This document shows, in pieces, positions 45,840-55,005 of a stretch of 64,000 bases of DNA. The notes under the pieces were generated by a model. It saw only the letters and a program-made list of their open reading frames with translations, made no database searches and was not told where the DNA came from. A program made the translations under genes and the position numbers. Position 1 is the first letter of the stretch. Every line of letters starts with the position of its first letter. The stretch spans positions 558,001 to 622,000 of the forward strand of contig NZ_BBIT01000002.1 in the NCBI RefSeq assembly GCF_000730625.1, given 5' to 3'. Origin of the DNA: Pseudomonas oryzihabitans NBRC 102199. GTDB taxonomy: Bacteria > Pseudomonadota > Gammaproteobacteria > Pseudomonadales > Pseudomonadaceae.

Positions 45840-46536
45840 TCTGGGGCAGGGCGTGACCCTGCGCGAACTGCCTGACCGCGACGCCCACGCCGCGGCGCTG
45901 GCCGAGACCGTTACCACCGCGCTGCGCGAAGCCCTGGCGGCCCGCGGCGAGGCGCTGCTGATCGTCTCCGGCGGTCGCAGTCCGGTGCCCTTTCTGGAGC
46001 GCCTGGCCCAGGCCGAGCTGGACTGGTCCAGGGTGTTGGTGACCCTGGCGGACGAGCGCTGGGTACCCGCTGACCATCCGGACAGCAATGCCGGTCTGCT
46101 GCGCAAGCACCTGTTCCAGGGGCCTGCCGCCGCGGCCGGCTTCGTCGACCTCTACAGCCCGGCCAGCTCCACGGAAGAGGGCATGGCCCTGACCGAAGCC
46201 CGGTTGCGCGACGCCCTGGCGACGCCCGATGTGCTGGTGCTGGGCATGGGTGACGACGCCCATACCGCCTCGCTGTTCCCCGGCAGTCCCGGCCTGGAAG
46301 AGGCCCTGGACCCGGCCAGCGAGCGCCTCAGCTTTCCCGGCGTGGCACCGTCCGCGCCCCAGACCCGCATCACTCTGAGCCGTGCCTACCTGAGCCGCGC
46401 GCGGCAACAGATCCTCGCCATCCAGGGCGCAGGCAAGCGACAGGTGCTGGAAACCGCTCTGGCCGAGGGCGACGAGCTGGCCACTCCGATCAAGGCGTTC
46501 CTGCGCGAACCCCTGGTCGTCTTTTGGTGCCCCTGA
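45826..46536 (+). CDS. pgl: 6-phosphogluconolactonase
   Basis: 236 residues, DevB-type Pgl: [43 protein letters not shown] and [19 protein letters not shown] are the family motifs. It hydrolyses the product of Zwf to 6-phosphogluconate. Overlapping zwf and 14 bp before eda, it is part of one operon controlled by HexR. Confidence 0.94.
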   Translation: MATSDLGQGVTLRELPDRDAHAAALAETVTTALREALAARGEALLIVSGGRSPVPFLERLAQAELDWSRVLVTLADERWVPADHPDSNAGLLRKHLFQGPAAAAGFVDLYSPASSTEEGMALTEARLRDALATPDVLVLGMGDDAHTASLFPGSPGLEEALDPASERLSFPGVAPSAPQTRITLSRAYLSRARQQILAIQGAGKRQVLETALAEGDELATPIKAFLREPLVVFWCP

Positions 46537-46550
46537 CGAGGAGTTGAGTT

Positions 46551-47195
46551 TTGGACATGCAGAACAAGATCGCGACCCTAGATGCCCTGTGCGCCCGCGC
46601 GCGGATCCTCCCGGTGATCGTGATCAACGATCCCGCTGACGTGCTGCCGTTCGCCGACGCCATGGCTGCGGGGGGACTGACCGCCTTGGAAATCACCCTG
46701 AGATCGGCCCACGGGCTGGACGCGGTGCGCCTGCTGCGCCAGGAACGTCCCGAGCTGGATGTCGGTGTGGGCACCGTGCTGGACGTGCGGATGTTCGACG
46801 CCGCGGTCGAGGCCGGCGCCCAGTTCATCGTCACCCCGGGCACCACCGAGGAGATCCTCCAGGCCGGGGTATCGGCGCCCATCCCGCTGCTGCCCGGCAT
46901 CGCCACGCCCTCGGAGATCATGCAGGCTTACCGCCTGGGTTATCGCCGCTTCAAGCTGTTTCCTGCCAACGTCTATGGCGGCGTGGATGCGCTCAAGGCC
47001 TTTGCCGGTCCCTTCGCCGAACTCAAGTTCTGCCCCACCGGCGGCGTCAACCCGGGCAACGTGAAGAACTACTTCCAGCAGCCCAACCTGCTGTGCGTCG
47101 GCGGCAGCTGGATGCTGCCCGGCGACGTGGTGAAGGCCAAGGACTGGAACCGCGTCGAGCAGCTGTGCCGCGACGCCCTGGCCACACTGGACTGA
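46551..47195 (+). CDS. eda: 2-keto-3-deoxy-6-phosphogluconate aldolase
   Basis: 214 residues, class I aldolase: ARILPVIVINDPADVLPFADAMAAGG in parts, catalytic Glu in GLTALEITLRS, Schiff-base Lys in GYRRFKLFPANV, and KFCPTGGVNPGN. It splits KDPG into pyruvate and glyceraldehyde 3-phosphate. The TTG at 46551 is 7 nt after a gaggag sequence; the ATG at 46557 is the alternative start. It is the last gene of zwf-pgl-eda. Confidence 0.93.
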   Translation: MDMQNKIATLDALCARARILPVIVINDPADVLPFADAMAAGGLTALEITLRSAHGLDAVRLLRQERPELDVGVGTVLDVRMFDAAVEAGAQFIVTPGTTEEILQAGVSAPIPLLPGIATPSEIMQAYRLGYRRFKLFPANVYGGVDALKAFAGPFAELKFCPTGGVNPGNVKNYFQQPNLLCVGGSWMLPGDVVKAKDWNRVEQLCRDALATLD

Positions 47196-47222
47196 CACTG
47201 CGGCCATCCGTCACCCGCCAGG

Positions 47223-47393
47223 CTAGTGCGGTGTCTCTGAAGTTCGCGCAAGAATTGGCGAGTGATTTTTTGGCTATGGCTAGGCGCCGGTACGAGTCAT
47301 AGCAGGGCTATGGCGAGGAGTGGCAACGCCGCCATAGCCGAAAAAGCGCCGCCAAAATTGTGCAGTCAACTTCTGAGACACCACACTCGCTAG
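47223..47393. mobile_element. Long inverted-repeat MITE-like element upstream of rluB
   Basis: A 171-bp element with outer arms CTAGTGCGGTGTCTC and GAGACACCACACTCGCTAG and inner arms in which AATTGGCGAGTGATTTTTTGG (first 20 nt) and GGCTATGGC mirror GCCATAGCCGAAAAAGC. The two arms of about 60 nt are similar throughout and enclose a 50-nt core. No coding capacity. It occupies almost the whole gap between eda and the rluB promoter. Confidence 0.75.
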
Positions 47394-47413
47394 GCTGGCG
47401 CGAGCAGGGGCGC

Positions 47414-47419
47414 TATCAT
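47414..47419 (+). promoter_or_regulatory. Possible -10 box for rluB
   Basis: TATCAT, 70 bp upstream of the rluB ATG, just outside the inverted-repeat element. It is set within a GGGGCGC/GCGCCCC inverted repeat. No clear -35 hexamer is seen. Confidence 0.35.
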
Positions 47420-47488
47420 GCGCCCCTGTCTTTTTCCTGGCGCCCGTTCCGTGGCGCCTTTGTCGTCCACTACACCGGGAGGTGCCTG

Positions 47489-48550
47489 ATGACCCTCGAC
47501 AAGAATCCCCCAAACGAAATCCTCGAAGAAAGCGCACCCGCGCCGGCTGGCGAAAAGCTGCAGAAGGTGCTGTCGCGCCTGGGCGTCGGCTCTCGTCGCG
47601 ACGTCGAGGCCTGGATCGGCGAAGGCCGCATCAAGGTCAACGGCGTGGTCGCGCCCCTGGGCCTGCGCGTCATGCCCAAGGACGCCATCGCGGTGGACGG
47701 TCGCCTGCTCAAGCGCGACCAGGCCGAGGAAGTGGTACGCCGCGTGCTGATCTATAACAAGCCCGAAGGCGAGATCTGCACCCGTGACGATCCCGAAGGC
47801 CGACCCACCGTCTTCGACCGCCTGCCCAAGCCCAAGCAGGGCCGCTGGATCAATGTCGGTCGCCTGGATATCAATACCACCGGCCTGCTGCTGTTCACCA
47901 CCGATGGCGAACTGGCCAACCGGCTGATGCACCCGTCCTACCAGATGGACCGCGAGTACGCGGTACGGGTACGGGGCGAGGTGACCGAAGAGATGCTGCT
48001 GCGCCTGAAGAACGGGGTGATCCTCGAAGACGGCCCGGCGCGCTTCACCGATGTCCAGCAGGCGCCGGAAGGCGACGGCTTCAACCACTGGTTCCATTGC
48101 GTGGTGATGGAAGGCCGCAACCGCGAAGTCCGCAGGCTGTGGGAATCCCAGGGCCTGGTGGTGAGCCGGTTGAAGCGCGTACGTTTCGGTCCGGTGTTCA
48201 TGACCAGCGATCTGCCGGTCGGGCGCTGGCGCGAGATGACCCAGGGGGAGATCGACATCCTCGCGGGCGAAGTCGGCCTGCCGCCGGTGGCGCTGCCGTC
48301 CATGGGCGGCAAGACTAAGGAAAAGCTCGAGCGTCAGCAGCGCAAGACGGCGCGGCCGATCGATGCCGGTCGGGGTTCGCGCAACAAGCTCAACAAGACG
48401 GGCAAGACCGGCAAGCCCCAGGGGTCGGCCGTGGCCGAGCGTCCCAGCGAAATGGGCCGCAAGCCGGTCAGCAAGGGCCGTACCTCGCCGGGCATCGCCC
48501 CGCGTCGTGGTCCCAGTGGCGGCGGTACCGGCAAGGGCGGTCGCCGCTAA
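47489..48550 (+). CDS. rluB: 23S rRNA pseudouridine2605 synthase RluB
   Basis: 353 residues: an N-terminal S4 RNA-binding domain ([22 protein letters not shown]), the RsuA-type catalytic motif with Asp in [21 protein letters not shown], and [18 protein letters not shown] long basic Lys/Arg/Gly-rich C-terminal tail (about 75 residues) is common in pseudomonad RluB. The ATG at 47489 has a gggagg ribosome-binding site; the frame is open further up but enters the repeat element. Confidence 0.93.
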   Translation: MTLDKNPPNEILEESAPAPAGEKLQKVLSRLGVGSRRDVEAWIGEGRIKVNGVVAPLGLRVMPKDAIAVDGRLLKRDQAEEVVRRVLIYNKPEGEICTRDDPEGRPTVFDRLPKPKQGRWINVGRLDINTTGLLLFTTDGELANRLMHPSYQMDREYAVRVRGEVTEEMLLRLKNGVILEDGPARFTDVQQAPEGDGFNHWFHCVVMEGRNREVRRLWESQGLVVSRLKRVRFGPVFMTSDLPVGRWREMTQGEIDILAGEVGLPPVALPSMGGKTKEKLERQQRKTARPIDAGRGSRNKLNKTGKTGKPQGSAVAERPSEMGRKPVSKGRTSPGIAPRRGPSGGGTGKGGRR

Positions 48551-48557
48551 GCAGAGA

Positions 48558-48579
48558 GGTCGCCTGGTCCCAGGCGACC
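48558..48579. terminator. Hairpin between convergent rluB and GGDEF genes
   Basis: A perfect 10-bp stem GGTCGCCTGG / CCAGGCGACC with a 2-nt apparent loop, directly between the two stop codons. No T-run, so it is probably a weak bidirectional terminator. Confidence 0.5.
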
Positions 48580-48580
48580 G

Positions 48581-49504
48581 CTAGGCCAGGCTGCAGAATC
48601 GATTGCGGCCTTCGGCCTTGGCCTGATAGAGGGCGCGATCCGCGCGCAGCAGCAGGCAGCGCGGAGACTCGACGTCGCGCAGGGTCGCCAGGCCCAGGCT
48701 CAGGGTGACCGGTAACGGGATGGCACCGGCGGTCTCCGACTGGGCCTCCACCGCCGCTCTCAGGCGTTCCGCCACGATATGCGCCGCTTCATGGCCAGTG
48801 GCCGACAGCAGTACACAGAATTCCTCGCCGCCAAAGCGAAAGACCATGTCCATGCTTCTCAGGCTGTTGCCGAGGGTGCGGGCGGTCTGGCGCAGCACGT
48901 CGTCACCGACGCTGTGGCCGAATCTGTCGTTGATGCGCTTGAAGTGATCCAGGTCCAGCATCAGCAGCGACAGCGGCTGCTGGGTGCGGCGGGCGAGTTC
49001 CAGTTCCCGCACCAGGGCACGATCCAAGGCGCTGCGATTGCCGACACCGGTCAAGGCATCGCGCAGGGCGTTGTTCTGGGCCTCGCGGTAGAGCAGGGCG
49101 TTGCGCAGGGGAAACAGCAGGCTGCCGAGCAGGTATTCCAGCGCCCCGAGTTCGCTGTCCTGGAAGCGCTCCTGACGGTAGAAGGTCAGATCGCCCAGAC
49201 GCAGGTCCCCCTGGCTCAGGTGATAGTGCACCTGATGACCCTGTTCTTCGCCCAGGCCGATGGCCACGTCTTCCGCGGCATGTCGGTAGGTGAGGCCGGG
49301 CAGGTCCACCAGGGTATCAACCTCCTGCCGGAAGAGTTGCAGGACCCGTTCGAGCTCCAGCGAGGTCTGCAGGACGCTGAGCAGCCGCTGACGCAGTGCG
49401 CCCAGCACAGCCGGATCGCTGTCGCGGGCGGGGGCGGCCAGGTTGGCGTTGCGCTGCTGGCGAGCGCGATCGAGATTGATGGTGTTGGACGAGGGCGGGA
49501 CCAT
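48581..49504 (-). CDS. Diguanylate cyclase (GGDEF domain)
   Basis: 307 residues. The N-terminal ~150 residues resemble a GAF-like sensor without membrane segments; the C-terminal domain has DALTGVGNRSALDRALV, DLDHFKRINDRFGHSVGDDVLR and an intact active site RFGGEEF. An RxxD inhibitory site (RSMD) lies five residues before GGEEF, so product inhibition by c-di-GMP is expected. The protein should be cytoplasmic; its input signal is unknown. Confidence 0.9.
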   Translation of the reverse strand: MVPPSSNTINLDRARQQRNANLAAPARDSDPAVLGALRQRLLSVLQTSLELERVLQLFRQEVDTLVDLPGLTYRHAAEDVAIGLGEEQGHQVHYHLSQGDLRLGDLTFYRQERFQDSELGALEYLLGSLLFPLRNALLYREAQNNALRDALTGVGNRSALDRALVRELELARRTQQPLSLLMLDLDHFKRINDRFGHSVGDDVLRQTARTLGNSLRSMDMVFRFGGEEFCVLLSATGHEAAHIVAERLRAAVEAQSETAGAIPLPVTLSLGLATLRDVESPRCLLLRADRALYQAKAEGRNRFCSLA

Positions 49505-49677
49505 GCCTGTTCTCCTTGGCGGATAGTCCCTCTACAGCGAGAAGCGTGCCAGTCTTTCAGCGCCATTAAAATCAATGACTTAGGCGTATGGTGGCGATTG
49601 GCCGTCTGTAAGTTGACGCCTGAAGGCCAGGCGGGTCGCTTTCGCGACCCGCTCGTGACGACTTTCCGACGCGGGGC

Positions 49678-50679
49678 CTACACCTTGAGCACCAGCTTGC
49701 CGAAGTTCTCGCCGGAGAACAGCTTCATCAGGGTCTCGGGGAAGGTATCCAGACCTTCCACCACATGCTCGCGGGATTTGAGCTGGCCGTCGGCCAGCCA
49801 GATCGCCAACTGCTTCTGCGCCTCGGCATAGCGAGCGGCGTGATCGAGCACGATGAAGCCTTCCATGCGCGCGCGGTTGCTGAGCAGCGCCAGATAGTTC
49901 TGCGGGCCCTGCACCTTGTCGCTGTTGTACTGACTGATGGCGCCGCAGAGCACCACCCGTGCGCGGAAATTGATCTGCGCCAGCACCGCGTCGAGGGTCG
50001 GACCGCCGACGTTGTCGAAATAGACGTCGATACCGTTGGGGCACTCGCGCTGCAGGGCGGCCGCGAGGTCCGGTTCTGCCTTGTAGTCGATGGCGGCATC
50101 GAAGCCGAGCTCCTCGATCAGATAGCGGCATTTCTCCGCGCCACCGGCGATGCCCACCACATGGCAGGCCTTGAGCTTGCCGATCTGGCCGACCATGCTG
50201 CCCACCGCGCCGGCGGCGCCGGAGACCACGATGGTCTGGCCGGCCTTGGGCTCGCCGACCTCCAGCAGGCCGAAGTAGGCGGTCAGGCCGGTCATGCCGA
50301 GCACGGAAAGGTACTGGGGCAGGCTGGCCTTGCTGGGGTCCACCTTGTAGAAGCCCTGGGGCTCGCCCAGGTAATAGTCCTGGATGCCGAGCATGCCATT
50401 GACGGTATCGCCCACCTTGAAGTCCGGGTGGTTGGACGCCACCACCTCGCCGACGCCCAGGGCGCGAATGACCTCGCCGATGCCGATGGGCTTGATATAG
50501 GACTTGCCCTCGTTCATCCAGCCGCGCATGGCCGGGTCGAGGGACAGGTACAGATTCTTGATCAGCACCTGACCGGCGCCGGGTTCGCCGATCGGCTGCT
50601 CGACGCGCTCGAAGGTGTCGGCGGTGGGTTCGCCGGATGGGCGTTTGGCGAGCAGGAATTGGCGATTGGTACGGGACAT
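49678..50679 (-). CDS. NADP-dependent oxidoreductase (MDR superfamily, CurA/prostaglandin-reductase-like)
   Basis: 333 residues, zinc-independent medium-chain reductase. LYLSLDPAMRGWMNEGKSYI near residue 45, MTGLTAYFGLLEVGEP, NADPH-binding VVSGAAGAVGSMVGQIGKL, and DVYFDNVGGPTLDAVL are typical of the leukotriene B4 12-hydroxydehydrogenase/CurA group that reduces alpha,beta-unsaturated ketones or aldehydes. A role in detoxifying reactive carbonyls is likely. Confidence 0.88.
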   Translation of the reverse strand: MSRTNRQFLLAKRPSGEPTADTFERVEQPIGEPGAGQVLIKNLYLSLDPAMRGWMNEGKSYIKPIGIGEVIRALGVGEVVASNHPDFKVGDTVNGMLGIQDYYLGEPQGFYKVDPSKASLPQYLSVLGMTGLTAYFGLLEVGEPKAGQTIVVSGAAGAVGSMVGQIGKLKACHVVGIAGGAEKCRYLIEELGFDAAIDYKAEPDLAAALQRECPNGIDVYFDNVGGPTLDAVLAQINFRARVVLCGAISQYNSDKVQGPQNYLALLSNRARMEGFIVLDHAARYAEAQKQLAIWLADGQLKSREHVVEGLDTFPETLMKLFSGENFGKLVLKV

Positions 50680-50734
50680 GGTGTTCTCCTGACGGGAAGG
50701 ATCCAGTTCCGACCCGTCAGGAGGGGCGCGGGTT

Positions 50735-51922
50735 CTAACGGCGGCGTGCGGTCAGTAGCAAACTGGCCAAAAGACCGGCGACCAGGCCCCAGAAGGCCGA
50801 GCCGATCCCGCCCAGGGTCAGGCCCGAGGCGGTGACCAGAAAGGTGATGAGTGCCGGTTCGCGCTGGCCGGGGTCGGCGAGGGCGCCGTGCAGGCCGTTC
50901 ATGATGGAGCCGAGCAGCGCCAGGGCGGCTACCGAGATCACCAGTTCGCCTGGCAGCGAGGCGAACAGCGCTGCCAGGGTGGCGCCGAACAGCCCGGCGA
51001 TGCCATAGAAGAGTCCGCACCAGACCGCCGCGGTATAGCGCTTGCTGGCGTCCTCATGGGCCTGGGGACCGGTGCAGATCGCCGCGCTGATGGCCGCCAG
51101 GTTGATGCCATGGGAGCCGAAGGGTGCCAGCAGCAGCGAGGCGAGGCCGGTGGTGGCGATCAGCGGCGAGGCCGGGACCGCGTAGCCATCGGTGCGCAGC
51201 ACGGCGATACCGGGCATGTTCTGCGAAGCCATGGCCACCACGAACAGCGGGATGGCGATGCCGATGGTAGCGGCCAGGGAAAAGGTCGGGGTGGTCCATA
51301 CCGGCACCGCCAGCTCCAGGCGCAGGCTGTGGAAGTCCAGCAGGCCCAGCCCGGCGGCCAGCAGCAGGCCAGCCACCAGGGCGACCAGCACGCAATAGCG
51401 CGGCCACAACCGCTTGGCCACCAGGTAGGCCAGGGCCATGCCCAGCACCAGCGCGGTCTGGTTCTGGACCGCGGTGCAGATCTCGATGCCGATGCGAAAG
51501 AGGATGCCGGCCAGCAGGGCGGCGGCCAGCGCCGGCGGGACCCGGCGCAGCAGGCGGTCGACGCTGCCGGTGATGCCGCAGAGGGCGAGCAGCACGGCGC
51601 ACAGCACAAAGGCGCCGATGGCATCGCTGTAGGGCACCGATGGCAGGCTGGTGACCAGCAGCGCGGCGCCCGGGGTCGACCAGGCGATGACGATGGGGGT
51701 GCGGTACTTCAGCGACAGGCCGATGGTGGTCAGCGCCATGCCGATGGACAGTGCCCAGATCCAGGAGGAGATCTGTCCGCTGCTCAGGCCGGCATTCTGG
51801 CCGGCCTGGAACATCAGCACCAGGGAACTGGTGTAGCCCACCAGCATGGCGACGAAGCCGGCGACCACGGCGGCAGGCGAGGTATCGGCCAGCGGGGAAA
51901 GGCGTTGCGGAGCCGCGTGCAT
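50735..51922 (-). CDS. benE: Benzoate/H+ symporter family transporter BenE
   Basis: 395 residues with about 11-12 membrane helices and the BenE signatures WSTPGAALL, NMPGIAVLRTDGY, FGSHGINLAAISAAICTGPQAHEDASKRY (in parts) and LALLGSIMNGLHGAL. No ben catabolic genes are adjacent, so benzoate as substrate rests on homology only. It lies 9 bp downstream of the lysE-like gene on the same strand. Confidence 0.9.
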   Translation of the reverse strand: MHAAPQRLSPLADTSPAAVVAGFVAMLVGYTSSLVLMFQAGQNAGLSSGQISSWIWALSIGMALTTIGLSLKYRTPIVIAWSTPGAALLVTSLPSVPYSDAIGAFVLCAVLLALCGITGSVDRLLRRVPPALAAALLAGILFRIGIEICTAVQNQTALVLGMALAYLVAKRLWPRYCVLVALVAGLLLAAGLGLLDFHSLRLELAVPVWTTPTFSLAATIGIAIPLFVVAMASQNMPGIAVLRTDGYAVPASPLIATTGLASLLLAPFGSHGINLAAISAAICTGPQAHEDASKRYTAAVWCGLFYGIAGLFGATLAALFASLPGELVISVAALALLGSIMNGLHGALADPGQREPALITFLVTASGLTLGGIGSAFWGLVAGLLASLLLTARRR

Positions 51923-51931
51923 CGATAAACC

Positions 51932-52537
51932 TCAGTGATGGCCGAACAGGATGGGGTAGAGGGACAGCACCAGCAGCAGGGCCATGCTCCAGTTGAACAG
52001 CCGTAGCCGTGCCGGACTGCTGAGCAGACGGCGCAGGCCCATGCCGAACAGCGTCCAGAGGCTGACGCTGGGCAGGTTGATCAGGGCGAAGAGCAGGGCG
52101 ACCAGCAGCAGGTTGGCGGTGAAGTTCTCGGCCGGAATATAGGCGGTGACCGCGCCGATGGCCATCACCCAGGCCTTGGGGTTCACCCACTGGAAGGCCG
52201 CCGCCTGGAAGAAGCCGAAGGGTTTGCCGCTGCCCGACTCCCGCGGTGTGGGGGCAGAAGCGGTAGCCAGCTTCCAGGCCAGATACAGCAGGTAGGCGCC
52301 GCCAATGACCCGCAAGGCGATCTGCAGCGGCGGATAGAGCACGAACAGCTGACCCAGGCCGAGGCCGGTGCAGATGACCAGCAGCATGTGGCCCAGGCTG
52401 ATGCCGAACATGTGCGGCAGGGTCCGCCGAAAGCCGAAATTCACTCCCGACGCCAGCAGCATCATGTTGTTGGGGCCGGGCGTGGCGGAGGAGACGAAGG
52501 CGAAGAGCATGAAGGCGGAGAGCAGTTCGACGGTCAT
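51932..52537 (-). CDS. LysE family amino-acid exporter
   Basis: 201 residues, six membrane helices, with the family N-terminal motif FAFVSSATPGPNNMMLLASGVNFGFRRTLPHMFGISLGH (in parts) and QWVNPKAWVMAIGA. ATG 52537 begins the conserved MTVELLSAF; an ATG nine bases upstream is possible. LysE/RhtB proteins export amino acids or related metabolites. The neighbouring MarR regulator and aminotransferase suggest a linked amino-acid stress response. Confidence 0.9.
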   Translation of the reverse strand: MTVELLSAFMLFAFVSSATPGPNNMMLLASGVNFGFRRTLPHMFGISLGHMLLVICTGLGLGQLFVLYPPLQIALRVIGGAYLLYLAWKLATASAPTPRESGSGKPFGFFQAAAFQWVNPKAWVMAIGAVTAYIPAENFTANLLLVALLFALINLPSVSLWTLFGMGLRRLLSSPARLRLFNWSMALLLVLSLYPILFGHH

Positions 52538-52625
52538 GAGAGGCATCTCTGGGCTTTGCGCCAGCTTAGCCAGGCCGCTCGGGCCGGTATCCGTACACCG
52601 AGGCCGCGAACCAGCGGTACAGTTT

Positions 52626-53108
52626 TCAGGAGTCGACCGAAGGGCTCGAACTGTCCTGGCTTTCGGTTTCGCTCTCCTGGCGACCGGCCAGGGCCTGATT
52701 GAACGCCAGCCAGCCCTCGGCCGCGTCCGCTCCCGCCGAAGCCAGCGCCGCCTGCACCAGGCGCATCTGTTCACGTCTCAGGGTCTGCTCCAGGGCGGCG
52801 CCACCCCGGGTCAGGGATAGCCGTCGCTTGCGCTTGTCCGCGGCATCCGTCTCCATGGCCACCAGTTGCATTTCCAGCAACTGCCGCAGCGGAATGTTCA
52901 ACGCCTGCTTGCTGACGTTGAGCACCTCCAGCAGCGCCTTGTTGCTCAGGCCCGGCTCGCGCGCGATGAAGAACAGGATGCGCTGGTGGACCCGGCTCAG
53001 GCCGCGCCGCGCCAGCATGTCGTCGGCCTTGGCGGTGAACGCCTGGTACCCGAAGAAGAAGGTCTCCATGACCAGGCGCTGCTGGGAGGTCTGATTTAGG
53101 TCAAGCAT
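52626..53108 (-). CDS. MarR-family transcriptional regulator
   Basis: 160 residues with a MarR winged helix: GLSRVHQRILFFIAREPGLSNKALLEVLNVSKQALNIPLRQL (in parts) and the wing KRKRRLSLTRGGAAL. It is divergent from the aminotransferase gene with an 80-bp shared region and is upstream of lysE, so it probably controls one or both. The ligand is unknown. Confidence 0.9.
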   Translation of the reverse strand: MLDLNQTSQQRLVMETFFFGYQAFTAKADDMLARRGLSRVHQRILFFIAREPGLSNKALLEVLNVSKQALNIPLRQLLEMQLVAMETDAADKRKRRLSLTRGGAALEQTLRREQMRLVQAALASAGADAAEGWLAFNQALAGRQESETESQDSSSPSVDS

Positions 53109-53188
53109 ATTGACTTGTCTTTCCGGAGTGGATTAGGGTCGGTCAAGTAGTTTGACTCATTACCAGGCCACGGGCCACAGGAGGGCAG

Positions 53189-54358
53189 ATGGCATTTTCC
53201 GAACGGGTGACCCGACTCAAGAGCAGCCTGATCCGCGACATCCTGGCGGCGGCGCAGCGCCCGGAGGTGATGTCCTTCGCCGGAGGGCTGCCGGCCGAGC
53301 GCTGTCTGCCAGCGGTGGACTGGAGCACGATGCCGGCCGGCCTGGGTCAGTACGGCATGAGCGAGGGCGAGCCGGCGCTGCGCGAGGCCATCGCCGCCCA
53401 GGCCCGCGCCTATGGCCTGGACTGCACGGCGGACCAGGTGCTGGTGACCACGGGTTCGCAGCAGGCCCTGGATCTGATCGCCAAGCTCTATCTCGACGTC
53501 GGCACCCCGGTGCTGGTGGAGGGCCCGACCTACCTGGCGGCGCTGCAGAGCTTCCAGTTCTTTGGCGCCGAGTGCCTGGAGGTCAGTCTGACGCCGGAGG
53601 GCCTGGATCTGGAGGCCTTGCGCCTGCGCCTGGAAGAGCAACGCCCGGCCTTCGCCTATCTGATCCCGACCTTCCAGAATCCTTCCGGGGTGCGCTATTC
53701 CGCAGCCAACCGTGCGGCGGTGGCAGCCCTGCTGGACGAGTATGGCGTGACCCTGGTCGAGGACGAGCCCTATCGCGAACTCAGCTATGACGGCGCGCCG
53801 GCGCGACCGCTGTGCGGCCAACTCCGGCGCAGCGCCTGGATTCACACCGGCAGCCTGTCCAAGACGCTGCTGCCCGGCCTGCGCGTGGGCTACCTGATCG
53901 CCTCGCCTGAATTGCTCAAGCCCCTGCGCGCGCTCAAGCAGGCGGCCGATCTGCACACCTGCCGCATGAGCCAGTGGCAGGTGCTGCAATGGCTGGGTAG
54001 TGAGCGCTATGCCCAGCACCTGGAGGAGGTAAGGACCTTCTACCGTGAGCGTCGCGATGGCTTCGCGCGGGCGCTGACGCGACACTTCAGCGACATCGCC
54101 GACTGGCAGATTCCCCAGGGTGGACTGTTCTTCTGGTTACGGCTGAAAACGCCCCTGGATACCCGTACGCTGCTGGACGCTGCCCTGGCGCAGGACGTCG
54201 CCTTCATGCCGGGCGAGCCATTCTTCGCCGAACCGGATCGTCACCGCGGTCTGCTGCGGCTCAATTTCAGCCATGTGCTGCCCGAACGGCTGGATACGGG
54301 CCTTGCGCGCCTGGCCAGCGTGATCCGGGAAGCCACCCCCCATGACAAGGAGCTGTGA
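53189..54358 (+). CDS. PLP-dependent aminotransferase, class I (2-aminoadipate/MocR-domain-like)
   Basis: 389 residues, fold type I aminotransferase of the LysN/ARO8 group: MSFAGGLPAERCLP, QYGMSEGEPALREAIA, TTGSQQALDLIAKLYLDVG, NPSGVRYS, DEPYRELSYDG and PLP Lys in HTGSLSKTLLPGLRVGYL. No N-terminal GntR domain, so it is a stand-alone enzyme. The substrate may be a branched, aromatic or 2-aminoadipate-type amino acid. It overlaps no gene and is followed 1 bp later by a GST gene. Confidence 0.9.
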   Translation: MAFSERVTRLKSSLIRDILAAAQRPEVMSFAGGLPAERCLPAVDWSTMPAGLGQYGMSEGEPALREAIAAQARAYGLDCTADQVLVTTGSQQALDLIAKLYLDVGTPVLVEGPTYLAALQSFQFFGAECLEVSLTPEGLDLEALRLRLEEQRPAFAYLIPTFQNPSGVRYSAANRAAVAALLDEYGVTLVEDEPYRELSYDGAPARPLCGQLRRSAWIHTGSLSKTLLPGLRVGYLIASPELLKPLRALKQAADLHTCRMSQWQVLQWLGSERYAQHLEEVRTFYRERRDGFARALTRHFSDIADWQIPQGGLFFWLRLKTPLDTRTLLDAALAQDVAFMPGEPFFAEPDRHRGLLRLNFSHVLPERLDTGLARLASVIREATPHDKEL

Positions 54359-54359
54359 G

Positions 54360-54959
54360 ATGTATCAGGTCTATGGCGATCGTCGTTCCGGCAACTGCTA
54401 CAAGGTGGTGCTGATGCTGCACCTGCTCGGCCTGGAGTATCGCTGGCACGAGGTCGATATCCTCGCTGGCGAGACGCAGAGCGAAGCCTTTTTGGCGAAG
54501 AATCCCAATGGCAAGATTCCGGTGCTGGAGCTGGAAGACGGCACCTGCCTGTGGGAATCCAATGCCATCCTCAACTTCCTCGCCGACGGCACGCGCTTCT
54601 TGCCCAGCGAGCCGCGGCTGCGGACCCAGGTGCTGCAGTGGCAATTCTTCGAGCAGTACAGTCACGAACCCTATGTGGCGGTGGCGCGTTTCATCCAGTT
54701 CTACCAGGGGCTGCCGGCGGAGCGCCGGGAGGAGTACGAGGTCTGCCTGGTGCGCGGCTACAAGGCCTTGCGGGTGATGGAGCAGCAGTTGCAGCGCACG
54801 CCCTTCCTAGTCGGCGAGGACTACTCGATCGCCGATATCGCGCTCTATGCCTACACCCACGTCGCCCACGAAGGCGGCTTCAGCCTGGACGACTATCCGG
54901 CCATCCAGGCCTGGCTGGCGCGGGTAGCGGCGCAGCCGGGGCATATCGCCATCGGCTGA
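54360..54959 (+). CDS. Glutathione S-transferase
   Basis: 199 residues. Thioredoxin-like N-terminal domain with YGDRRSGNCYKVVLMLHLLG (Ser near residue 10 as probable catalytic residue), cis-Pro motif GKIPVLE and the gamma-Glu-binding WESNAIL; all-helical C-terminal domain with VGEDYSIADIALYAY. It follows the aminotransferase by 1 bp, so both are one transcript. The substrate is unknown. Confidence 0.92.
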   Translation: MYQVYGDRRSGNCYKVVLMLHLLGLEYRWHEVDILAGETQSEAFLAKNPNGKIPVLELEDGTCLWESNAILNFLADGTRFLPSEPRLRTQVLQWQFFEQYSHEPYVAVARFIQFYQGLPAERREEYEVCLVRGYKALRVMEQQLQRTPFLVGEDYSIADIALYAYTHVAHEGGFSLDDYPAIQAWLARVAAQPGHIAIG

Positions 54960-54966
54960 AACGCGA

Positions 54967-54988
54967 GCGGGGAGCCAAGGCTCCCCGC
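54967..54988 (+). terminator. Hairpin after the GST gene
   Basis: GCGGGGAGCC and GGCTCCCCGC form a perfect 10-bp stem with a 2-nt apparent loop, 7 bp after the stop codon. No T-run; it also serves the convergent gene at 55006. Confidence 0.5.
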
Positions 54989-55005
54989 GGGACGCCCGGG
55001 CGTGA

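Noticed and set aside
24784-47488. The block between scpA and rluB as one genomic island
   Set aside because: No integrase, direct repeats, tRNA target or uniform composition shift; it contains core genes (hexR-zwf-pgl-eda), so a single island is unlikely.
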